NCBI GenBank assembly: GCA_964652585.1
Contig: CAZZDA010000020.1
Span: forward strand, 1 to 16,353
DNA: 16,353 nt
Source of the DNA: CAZZDA01 sp964652585
Lineage (GTDB): Bacteria; Patescibacteriota; Patescibacteriia; UBA1544
Direction: 5' to 3'
Shown here: positions 7,203 through 12,921 of the stretch, piece by piece
Layout: each line of letters starts with the position of its first letter
Position numbering within the stretch: position 1 is the first letter of the stretch
Notes under the pieces: model-generated
Databases searched by the model: none
The model's input: the letters and a program-made list of their open reading frames with translations, nothing else
What the model was told of the DNA's origin: nothing
Program-made: the position numbers and the translations under genes

Positions 7203-8366
7203 TTACACCGTTGCCGTATGCCGCGCACCGTATTGCTCTTTATAATATGACTCAAAAACGGTATTTTTCACTTTTTTCCACCACCATTCATTATCAACAT
7301 ACCAATGGATGGTTTTCACCAATGCATCAGCAAATTGATACTGTGGCTTCCATCCAAGTTGTGTCAACTTTGTATAATCAATAGCATAACGCCTGTCATG
7401 CCCCTCTCTATCCGTGACATGCTCTATAAAAGCTTCATCTTTATGAAGAGTTTGTAAAATACGATCGGTAATCTCTTTATTTGTTTTTTCTTGTCCCCCA
7501 CCAATATTATATATCTCACCATCGCTTCCCTGCTGCAAAATAAAATCAATCGCTCTGCAGTGATCTCCCACAAATAACCAATCACGTACATTGAGTCCAT
7601 CGCCATAGAGCGGTATTTTTTTGCTCTCCAGGAGATTGGTCACAAAAAGAGGGACAAGTTTTTCAGGATGCTGAAAGGGACCATAATTATTTGAACAACG
7701 CGTAAGAAGAGCAGGAACGCCATAGGTCTTTATGTATGCACGCACAAGAAGATCACCACCCGCTTTACTTGCCGCGTATGGGCTACTGGGAGCAAGTGTT
7801 GACTCTTCCGTAAAAGCGCCTTCCGAAATACTACCATACACCTCATCAGTGCTTACCTGTATGAAACGCGACAGCTCATGCGTACGAGTCGCTTCCAACA
7901 GCACTCGCGTTCCAATGATATCAGTGTGGATAAACGCGTCCGCGTCCAGTATAGAGCGGTCAACATGCGTCTCGGCAGCAAAATTAACAATAGTATCCAC
8001 ATCATAGGTAGTTAATGCTTTATCAACCGCGTTCGCATCAGCAATATCTCCTTGTATAAAGGTATAGCGATCCGGATATTGTGCCGCAACATCACGTACA
8101 TTATCCAAATTACCAGCATAGGTAAGTTTATCAAAATTAATCACCGTACACGCCTCATACGTAGCTAAGATATGACGAATAAAATGCGATCCGATAAAAC
8201 CGGCGCCACCGGTAACCAATATGTTCTTTGGCTGGTATGTTTTTTCCTTTTGAATATTCTCTGTTGGAATATTTTGTTGGTCAGTAAAAAAAATACCCAC
8301 CTCTTCTTCTTTTAGAAGGTCTTGCGAGTAAAGACGGTCGATGAGTTGTATGAGCTTCTCCTGCAT
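7203..8366 (-). CDS. rmlB: dTDP-glucose 4,6-dehydratase with N-terminal extension (RmlB)
   Basis: This enzyme dehydrates dTDP-D-glucose to dTDP-4-keto-6-deoxy-D-glucose using bound NAD. The catalytic domain starts at about residue 48 with NILVTGGAGFIGSH (GxxGxxG at 53-59). It has NFAAETHVDRSI (128-139), the active-site STDEVYG (172-178, catalytic D174-E175) and Y197xxxK201. NNYGPFQHPEKLVPL (226-240) and RDWLFVGDH (261-269) follow, then GGGQEKTN (289-296). All RmlB signatures are intact. Unusual is a 47-residue N-terminal extension that is helical and acidic (MQEKLIQLIDRLYSQDLLK...). There is no internal Met before the Rossmann motif, so the extension is probably translated. The ATG is preceded by AGGA at close spacing, and rmlC ends 16 nt upstream. 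The stop codon abuts the foldback element. Confidence 0.94.
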   Translation of the reverse strand: MQEKLIQLIDRLYSQDLLKEEEVGIFFTDQQNIPTENIQKEKTYQPKNILVTGGAGFIGSHFIRHILATYEACTVINFDKLTYAGNLDNVRDVAAQYPDRYTFIQGDIADANAVDKALTTYDVDTIVNFAAETHVDRSILDADAFIHTDIIGTRVLLEATRTHELSRFIQVSTDEVYGSISEGAFTEESTLAPSSPYAASKAGGDLLVRAYIKTYGVPALLTRCSNNYGPFQHPEKLVPLFVTNLLESKKIPLYGDGLNVRDWLFVGDHCRAIDFILQQGSDGEIYNIGGGQEKTNKEITDRILQTLHKDEAFIEHVTDREGHDRRYAIDYTKLTQLGWKPQYQFADALVKTIHWYVDNEWWWKKVKNTVFESYYKEQYGARHTATV

Positions 8367-8382
8367 AAATCCTATAGAGGTA

Positions 8383-9024
8383 TTAGCGGTTCTTCACCGA
8401 CCAATCAAATCCTATTTTTGGATCATCATAAGCGATGCGCTCTTCATCGGGATCCTCGGGGTTATAACTTTCTGTAGTATGATAAAATAGCATAACTAGC
8501 TTTGTGCCAAGCACTTGATAACCATGAGCGACACGTACGGGTATTTTAATCAGTACCTGATTATCTTCTCCTGCATAGATCACTTGTGTTTTTTGATACG
8601 TTGGCGAATCTTTGCGCATATCATAGAGCACGACGCGCGCCGACCCTCTCGCCACATACCACACATCATCCTGACGATTATGCCAATGAAATGCTTTAAT
8701 AACCCCCGGATGAGTGACGGTCATTGATGTCTGTCCAAAACCGCGAAATAACTCGTCATCATGGCGTAAAATTTCACGAAAAAACCCCCTATCATCTACG
8801 TGGGTGATCAGCGGCTTGATCTCTACGTCCTCAATTCCGCTATTCTCGCTCTGTACAGTGTGCAAAGCTCGGCTTCGCACATTCTGCCTTCCTGTCTCAA
8901 TTAATAATATTGCATTATGTTCGGAAACACCGATCAATTCGGCTGCTTCCGCTAGTGTAATTTCCTGCTGCTGATACAGACGAGACGCAATTTCAATTTT
9001 TTTGTCAAGTATTTTTTCTTTCAT
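8383..9024 (-). CDS. RmlC-like cupin (dTDP-sugar 3,5-epimerase family) with N-terminal helix-turn-helix
   Basis: This is a 213-residue protein. Residues about 72-213 form an RmlC-type cupin, in the position expected for the 3,5-epimerase of the rmlCBDA cluster. It shows GVIKAFHWH (107-115; H113 matches the catalytic His), YDMRKDSPTY (134-143, conserved D135), IPVRVAHGYQVLG (161-173), SYNPEDPDEER with Y187, and YDDPKIGFDW. The lysine usual in the QGKLVRVVRG stretch is replaced: here it reads QDDVWYVARG, with D120 at that place. Residues about 8-45 (EIASRLYQQQEITLAEAAELIG...) look like a UPF0175-style helix-turn-helix. The start at 9024 is chosen because longer in-frame starts run into the HIT gene; a promoter-like pair lies just upstream. 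It could be a true epimerase, a variant acting on another carbon, or a regulator-enzyme fusion. Confidence 0.8.
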   Translation of the reverse strand: MKEKILDKKIEIASRLYQQQEITLAEAAELIGVSEHNAILLIETGRQNVRSRALHTVQSENSGIEDVEIKPLITHVDDRGFFREILRHDDELFRGFGQTSMTVTHPGVIKAFHWHNRQDDVWYVARGSARVVLYDMRKDSPTYQKTQVIYAGEDNQVLIKIPVRVAHGYQVLGTKLVMLFYHTTESYNPEDPDEERIAYDDPKIGFDWSVKNR

Positions 9025-9035
9025 AGTGTGCAAAC

Positions 9036-9064
9036 ACCTTATCAAAAAGTTCCGCTCTGTGCAA
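9036..9064 (-). promoter_or_regulatory. Putative promoter of the dTDP-sugar cluster
   Basis: On the minus strand TTGCAC (9064-9059) is followed after 17 nt by TAAGGT (9041-9036). Eleven nt then remain to the rmlC-like ATG at 9024. The geometry matches the murA promoter and would again give a leader of about 5 nt. AAGGTG here could instead be read as a distant Shine-Dalgarno, so this is a pattern-based call. Confidence 0.35.
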
Positions 9065-9077
9065 TACCACACAATAT

Positions 9078-9108
9078 AAAATATCCAACACCGAGTGTTG
9101 AATATTTT
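9078..9108. terminator. Terminator-like hairpin between the HIT gene and the rml cluster
   Basis: The arms AAAATATCCAACAC (9078-9091) and GTGTTGAATATTTT (9095-9108) pair over 14 positions with one mismatch and a CGA loop. Because the outer stem is A-rich on one side and T-rich on the other, it could serve as a weak bidirectional terminator. No run of five or more T follows the stem on either strand, so it may be a processing or attenuation structure instead. It lies 19 nt beyond the HIT stop. Confidence 0.4.
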
Positions 9109-9127
9109 GCACTGAAAAAGAAATGTC

Positions 9128-9535
9128 TTACAATTTGCTCTTAATTTTCTCCGCAACTTTTTCCATCTCTTTTTCTTGATACGATTTTCCCGACCAGAGA
9201 TGATAACCATCATCAGTAAAACGCGGCACAAGATGAAAATGAAGATGATGAATCACCTGTCCTGCTTCCGGTCCATTATTCGTTGAAAAATTATAGGCTG
9301 GCGCTTGGAGCGCTTCACATACTGCACGCCCTACCTTTTTTCCAGCAGAAACCAGCAAGGCAAGTATTGCATCATCGGCTCTAGACATTCGTTCCACGTG
9401 TTTTTTTGGCACCACTAACGTATGTCCCGGATTCACCGGATTAATATCTAAAAACGCAAAGATATTATTATCTTCGTAGACCTTTGTCGACGGAATTTCT
9501 TCATCTCGGATTTTGCAGAAAAGACAATCACTCAT
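9128..9535 (-). CDS. HIT family hydrolase (Hint/HinT-type)
   Basis: This is a 135-residue cytoplasmic protein of the histidine-triad superfamily, purine-nucleoside phosphoramidate or dinucleotide hydrolases. The triad H97-L-H99-F-H101 occurs in GQVIHHLHFHLVPR. The N-terminal CxxC (C4, C7 in CLFCKI) with H46 fits the zinc site of bacterial HIT proteins. The family landmarks YEDNNIFAFLDINPVNPGHTLVVPKKH and FSTNNGPEAGQ are both present. Length is typical. Its start codon lies inside a GAGTTAT-type repeat and no Shine-Dalgarno is visible. It follows the 132-residue membrane protein gene by 17 nt. A hairpin downstream may separate it from the rml cluster. Its physiological substrate cannot be told from sequence. 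Confidence 0.93.
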   Translation of the reverse strand: MSDCLFCKIRDEEIPSTKVYEDNNIFAFLDINPVNPGHTLVVPKKHVERMSRADDAILALLVSAGKKVGRAVCEALQAPAYNFSTNNGPEAGQVIHHLHFHLVPRFTDDGYHLWSGKSYQEKEMEKVAEKIKSKL

Positions 9536-9561
9536 AGCTCATAACTGAGAACTTATAACTC
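9532..9561. repeat. Short ATGAG/TTAT word repeat at a gene junction
   Basis: Read on the minus strand, the junction contains ATGAGTTATAAG, TCAGTTATGAGC and TATGAGTG, three variants of a GTTATGAG word. The repeat encodes the end of the membrane protein (NEL and stop) and includes the ATG of the HIT gene. It is short and imperfect. Confidence 0.4.
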
Positions 9562-9951
9562 ATTTTGCTCATTATCATCTAGCGTCAATGCAATCACAAC
9601 GATCATGACCGTTGTAATGATACCTAAAAGCCAGGCGAGCCAGCTAAAATCACGCAGCGACCACCCCATAATGACACCGGCAGCTACAGCAAGAACCCCC
9701 ATAAACCATATATCGCTTTCAGCTTCTTTAGTGTCACGCGTAGACGGTCCAAGCCAGATGGTCAAGAGCGCGCTTCCCACGACAACCAACAAAATAATTA
9801 GCGGGTTCACAAAATAACTAACCGTTCCCGGGCGTACTACCTCTACTACCACTGCAAGTGCTCCCATAATAAGTGCTGCACGAAAAAACTCTGCAATACC
9901 TATTTGTAATGCACGTGATATTTTTATTGTTTTTAATTCTTCCAAAACCAT
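9553..9951 (-). CDS. Small four-helix membrane protein, unknown function
   Basis: I do not recognise this 132-residue protein. An N-terminal amphipathic stretch (EELKTIKISRALQIG) is followed by four hydrophobic segments at about 22-40, 49-68, 81-98 and 102-123. A charged loop (STRDTKEAESD, 70-80) separates the second and third, and the tail is acidic (DDNEQNEL). Its ATG at 9951 lies 19 nt inside the preceding gene, so the two are probably translationally coupled. The HIT gene follows. The last codons are part of a word repeat. It could be a small scaffold or transport accessory protein, but nothing in the sequence decides this. Confidence 0.6.
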   Translation of the reverse strand: MVLEELKTIKISRALQIGIAEFFRAALIMGALAVVVEVVRPGTVSYFVNPLIILLVVVGSALLTIWLGPSTRDTKEAESDIWFMGVLAVAAGVIMGWSLRDFSWLAWLLGIITTVMIVVIALTLDDNEQNEL

Positions 9952-10442
9952 AGACGAGATATTATTTTTGACAGTGTCATTGGATCACCTCGAAATTCTG
10001 CCGTCACCTTTCTGATTTCCAGAGGATGTTCTGCCGATATTCCGGGAGCTGAGAGCAACAAGCGCACGCTCCTGTCCGGCTGTGCCTGTACCTGTACCAG
10101 AGAAAGTGTCGTTTGACCCAGCATCCACCCATCTTCAAGTGCTGCGATTTCCAGAGGCTGCAAGGCAAGCAACCACGCATCTTCACTAAGTATAGGACTG
10201 ACCTTTATTTTACCATCATAGTCTGTACGATATTCAAGCCCTATCCTCACCGTAGCAAAACTACGCGGGCTCCGCAAGTCAAGATACACCGGCTCCCCTA
10301 TAATAAGCTGTGAATCTTCCAATGTATGAACACGCGTATTTTCAGGGCTGAATACAGATACAAAAATAGACTTTTCTTGAAAATTCTGTTCTGCAGCAAA
10401 TATGCCATTCCACGCTACATTTTGCCAGAAGAGCCAAACCAA
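9933..10442 (-). CDS. Membrane-anchored beta-rich protein, unknown function; 5' end unresolved
   Basis: I do not recognise this protein. From the first conventional start (TTG at 10442) it has 169 residues: a short hydrophobic beginning (MVWLFWQNVAWNGIF), then a beta-rich exported-looking domain of about 150 residues (KSIFVSVFSPEN, PVYLDLRSPRS, RIGLEYRTDYDGKIKVSP, RSVRLLLSAPG). The frame stays open upstream to 10518 and encodes the missing front of a membrane segment (AYIFRIGFVVAASLF). The real protein therefore probably starts between 10443 and 10517. However, no ATG, GTG or TTG exists there in frame; only ATT, ATA and other rare codons are available. The TGGGTTA repeat array lies exactly at this junction. 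The gene overlaps the next one by 19 bp and follows the GT-C gene. By context it may serve in glycan handling at the membrane surface (inference). Confidence 0.55.
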   Translation of the reverse strand: MVWLFWQNVAWNGIFAAEQNFQEKSIFVSVFSPENTRVHTLEDSQLIIGEPVYLDLRSPRSFATVRIGLEYRTDYDGKIKVSPILSEDAWLLALQPLEIAALEDGWMLGQTTLSLVQVQAQPDRSVRLLLSAPGISAEHPLEIRKVTAEFRGDPMTLSKIISRLWFWKN

Positions 10443-10506
10443 AAAAAGTGATGCTGCAACAACAAATCCAATACGAAATATATATGCTAGGGTGACGTTT
10501 TTTATA

Positions 10507-10533
10507 TGGGTTATGGGTTATGGGTTATGGGTT
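10507..10533. repeat. Heptamer tandem repeat (TGGGTTA) at a gene junction
   Basis: There are three perfect copies of TGGGTTA (10507-10527) and six bases of a fourth (10528-10533). On the minus strand (TAACCCA) the repeat encodes the last residues ITHNP and the stop of the GT-C gene. It also supplies the in-frame stop that closes the upstream side of the next gene. It is telomere-like in sequence but much too short and internal to be one. Confidence 0.8.
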
Positions 10534-12184
10534 CCAAGACAATTATTTCGTAGAGATATTCTCCCTCTGTTGTTGATGTCACATAGCGCAAGGTAAGCGG
10601 CTCGCTCGCAACTAAATGCATTTTATTTTTTAGCACATCGTCTGGTGAAGCAAGTGTATAGTACCATACCGATTCTTCTTCCAGAAGTTTTACAACCTGC
10701 TCAAACACTTTTTTACGTTCTGTTGGAACAATTACTCTATACTCCGGAAAAAATACCTTATCATTAAATTCCGTGACTATAATTGCATCGCTCGGAATAA
10801 TTTCCCGTACCTGTACAAACGTTTTCTGATACGAATGAATACTTGTTCTCACAGCAGATAGAGACTCATTACCTTCTTGCACCACCATTTGTACAGAAAG
10901 AGTCAGCAGAAAAAATACTGCAACAGCCCTGCCAAATAATTGAAACTTTCTACCAAACACTTGGAGAGCTTGTAAAATAAATATAAGCCCCAAAACAATA
11001 AAGGGAATGAACTTGATAAGAAAGGGCAGCCAGTAGCGCAAGTATGACGTACCTATGGTCACCGCATTCAAGCTAATCGTATCTCCAACCTCCAAGGAGC
11101 TATAATAGAGACCGAGATATACGAGTAAGAGCAATACGTAGCCAAAAAATGTTTTTTGTTTTAGCGGTTTTTCCCTCAACCGTATAATAAATGAAGCAAG
11201 TCCTAAAATAAGAAGTGTCGTCAGCCACCAAAAGAACTGCACAACAAAATTAAAAATACGCACCACAAACATCTTAAGATCAATGCCAAACGGTAAAAAG
11301 TACTGCCATAGCGATACTTTTGCCGTTATCTCTGCCGTTGCGGTTTCTGCAAGTTGTTGATAGCCCGTGGCAAGCGCGTGACCGTACACAGCCGCATGCA
11401 GTATTAGTAATACAACAAAAAAACAACCGAGTACGCCCGCAAAAATAACAACAAGTTTTACCGGTACAACACGACGATAGATCACCCACAAGGTAAGTAA
11501 TAACAAGATCACCCACAACATTTCAGCCGGACGCACAAGTAACGCCAAACCAAAGCTTATACCGGCTGCAAGCGCATAAGCTACAACAGCGCGAGAGAGA
11601 GAAGCGTCCCGTATCCACGAAAGTCGCATAGATCCCAAAAAGTAGAGACCAATGATAAACAGATCAACAAATAAAACATTAGGTAAAAGTCCACGACTTG
11701 TATAATACCAAAAAACCGGATGAATAAAGAGGAGTAATGCGGATAAGTACGCCACTTTTTTACCGAATAGCCTGCGAATAAATCCGTAAAAAGCAAGAAC
11801 TGCCGCAACGGAAAAAAAAGAAGTGAGAAAAGCAATACTGTTCACCCCTACCACTTTTGCCAGCACACCATACAGTACGGGAAGTCCCAAAAAGCCTGCC
11901 GGTACCAGAGAACTCCCAAAAACATTGACGCTGCGCGGATGCACACTATCTTCAAAAAGTAGGTTAAGCGGTTCTTCAAGAGATAAACGATTATATTCCG
12001 CTACTTGCTGGGCAAAAATGAAATTTGCAGTCGCGTCAGGTGAGTTAAAACGCCACACCCCCCCCTCTTCCGGCAACGTCGCAAAAGAAAGCCAGCTATA
12101 CACGAAAAAAAAACCGATACCTAGGACAATGAGGATACCGACATGATTGTAAAAAAGACGCTTAAGAAGATCATTATATACCAT
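10511..12184 (-). CDS. Polytopic GT-C-fold glycosyltransferase (PMT/ArnT-like)
   Basis: This is a 557-residue integral membrane protein with about ten hydrophobic segments across residues 15-450 and a soluble C-terminal portion. The first outside loop contains WRFNSPDATANFIFAQQ with D50. That is the place where GT-C enzymes (PMT_2/ArnT, GT39-like) carry the catalytic acidic residue, followed by a membrane-parallel helix. FGSSLVPAGFLGLPVLYG and HPVFWYYTSRGLLPNVLFVDLFIIG also resemble that family. It would use a polyprenyl-phosphate sugar donor at the outer face of the membrane; the donor and acceptor are unknown. Its ATG lies 11 bp inside pgsA, indicating translational coupling. The last residues (EPITHNP) are encoded by a tandem repeat and so are probably not original. 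Confidence 0.7.
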   Translation of the reverse strand: MVYNDLLKRLFYNHVGILIVLGIGFFFVYSWLSFATLPEEGGVWRFNSPDATANFIFAQQVAEYNRLSLEEPLNLLFEDSVHPRSVNVFGSSLVPAGFLGLPVLYGVLAKVVGVNSIAFLTSFFSVAAVLAFYGFIRRLFGKKVAYLSALLLFIHPVFWYYTSRGLLPNVLFVDLFIIGLYFLGSMRLSWIRDASLSRAVVAYALAAGISFGLALLVRPAEMLWVILLLLTLWVIYRRVVPVKLVVIFAGVLGCFFVVLLILHAAVYGHALATGYQQLAETATAEITAKVSLWQYFLPFGIDLKMFVVRIFNFVVQFFWWLTTLLILGLASFIIRLREKPLKQKTFFGYVLLLLVYLGLYYSSLEVGDTISLNAVTIGTSYLRYWLPFLIKFIPFIVLGLIFILQALQVFGRKFQLFGRAVAVFFLLTLSVQMVVQEGNESLSAVRTSIHSYQKTFVQVREIIPSDAIIVTEFNDKVFFPEYRVIVPTERKKVFEQVVKLLEEESVWYYTLASPDDVLKNKMHLVASEPLTLRYVTSTTEGEYLYEIIVLEPITHNP

Positions 12185-12791
12185 AAGTGAGAAGGCTCAT
12201 ACCTGAGAAAACAAGCGAGGCAATAAGCACCCAATATGCCGCCACAAAAAATCCACCACCTCCGCCCCACAATCCAATAAGCAATAAAATTATACCGGCG
12301 ATTTGTAAATTCATCTTAATTTTCCCCCACACATTCGCCTGCACAATGATGCCTTTTGTTTTTCGATACCAGCCGGTAAAGATAGCAATGAGCTCAAGAA
12401 ATATTATCGCAAAAGCAATATTCACGCTTAAAAACTTTGCGACAAGAATGTAGGCAACCGTCCCTACCAGTAATTTATCAGCCAAAGGATCATACAACTT
12501 CCCCCAGTCAGTAATTTGCTTTCGTGTTCTCGCAAGCGATCCGTCAACCGCATCCGTAAACGCCGAAAAAAGAAAGAGTGGTACGCCCCATTGATAATTT
12601 TCCATCCAAAAAAGCCACACTACAAAGGGTACGGTAATAAAACGTACAACGGTTACGTGGTTTGGTTTTATACGTTCCGGGATCATCCACAACACAAGCC
12701 ATGCAAGAAATTTATCTTGCGGATGCAGACGATATGCATCTTCCTCTGTAGGTTTAGGAATCACTCCTCGTATTTTCAGTTTGTCACGCAT
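12174..12791 (-). CDS. pgsA: CDP-alcohol phosphatidyltransferase (PgsA-like)
   Basis: This is a 205-residue membrane enzyme of the CDP-alcohol phosphotransferase family, most like phosphatidylglycerophosphate synthase, which joins CDP-diacylglycerol and glycerol-3-phosphate. The family motif is complete: D80xxD83G84xxA87R88, eight residues, G97xxxD101xxxD105. PNHVTVVRF (43-51) before it and DPLADKLLVG after it are typical of PgsA. Five to six hydrophobic segments are visible. The first 40 residues are a charged extension; a GGGGG run lies in a late loop. It is the first gene of the long minus-strand series and overlaps the GT-C gene by 11 bp. A cardiolipin-synthase-type or other CDP-alcohol acceptor cannot be excluded. 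Such a gene in an organism likely to depend on outside lipids is notable. Confidence 0.88.
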   Translation of the reverse strand: MRDKLKIRGVIPKPTEEDAYRLHPQDKFLAWLVLWMIPERIKPNHVTVVRFITVPFVVWLFWMENYQWGVPLFLFSAFTDAVDGSLARTRKQITDWGKLYDPLADKLLVGTVAYILVAKFLSVNIAFAIIFLELIAIFTGWYRKTKGIIVQANVWGKIKMNLQIAGIILLLIGLWGGGGGFFVAAYWVLIASLVFSGMSLLTYGI

Positions 12792-12804
12792 ATGGTAGTA
12801 GGGT

Positions 12805-12813
12805 ATACTAGCA
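12805..12813 (-). promoter_or_regulatory. Possible extended -10 for pgsA
   Basis: On the minus strand TGCTAGTAT (12813-12805) has the extended -10 form TGnTAnnnT. The pgsA ATG is 13 nt after the hexamer, so the leader would again be very short. No matching -35 at 16-18 nt is present. Confidence 0.3.
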
Positions 12814-12815
12814 TT

Positions 12816-12918
12816 AACCTACAACCAACTACTTACCACCGACAACTTTTTTGGTATCAAAACATCCATCTTCGCTTGTTTGTTGTTGTAGGTTGTTGGT
12901 CATGAGTGATAGGTTGTT
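12816..12918. repeat. AACCTACAAC word repeat in a divergent intergenic region
   Basis: AACCTACAAC (12816-12825) is matched by its exact inverse GTTGTAGGTT (12885-12894), 59 nt away. TAGGTTGTT occurs directly repeated at 12889-12897 and 12910-12918, and degenerate words (ACCAACTACTTACC, CCGACAAC) lie between. The block fills most of the 130-bp gap between divergent pgsA and the 684-residue protein gene, and its last copy supplies a weak AGG 8 nt before the latter's ATG. Confidence 0.5.
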
Positions 12919-12921
12919 ATT

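Noticed and set aside
9025..9231. N-terminal extension of the RmlC-like frame up to 9231 (69 extra residues)
   Set aside because: It runs through the hairpin and the promoter-like pair and 104 bp into the HIT gene, and its residues are a Cys/Arg/Lys-rich mix with no domain. The ATG at 9024 starts directly at the helix-turn-helix.
10507..10533. TGGGTTA array as a telomere or CRISPR-like array
   Set aside because: There are only about four direct units with no spacers, inside a gene junction. CRISPR repeats are longer and separated by unique spacers.
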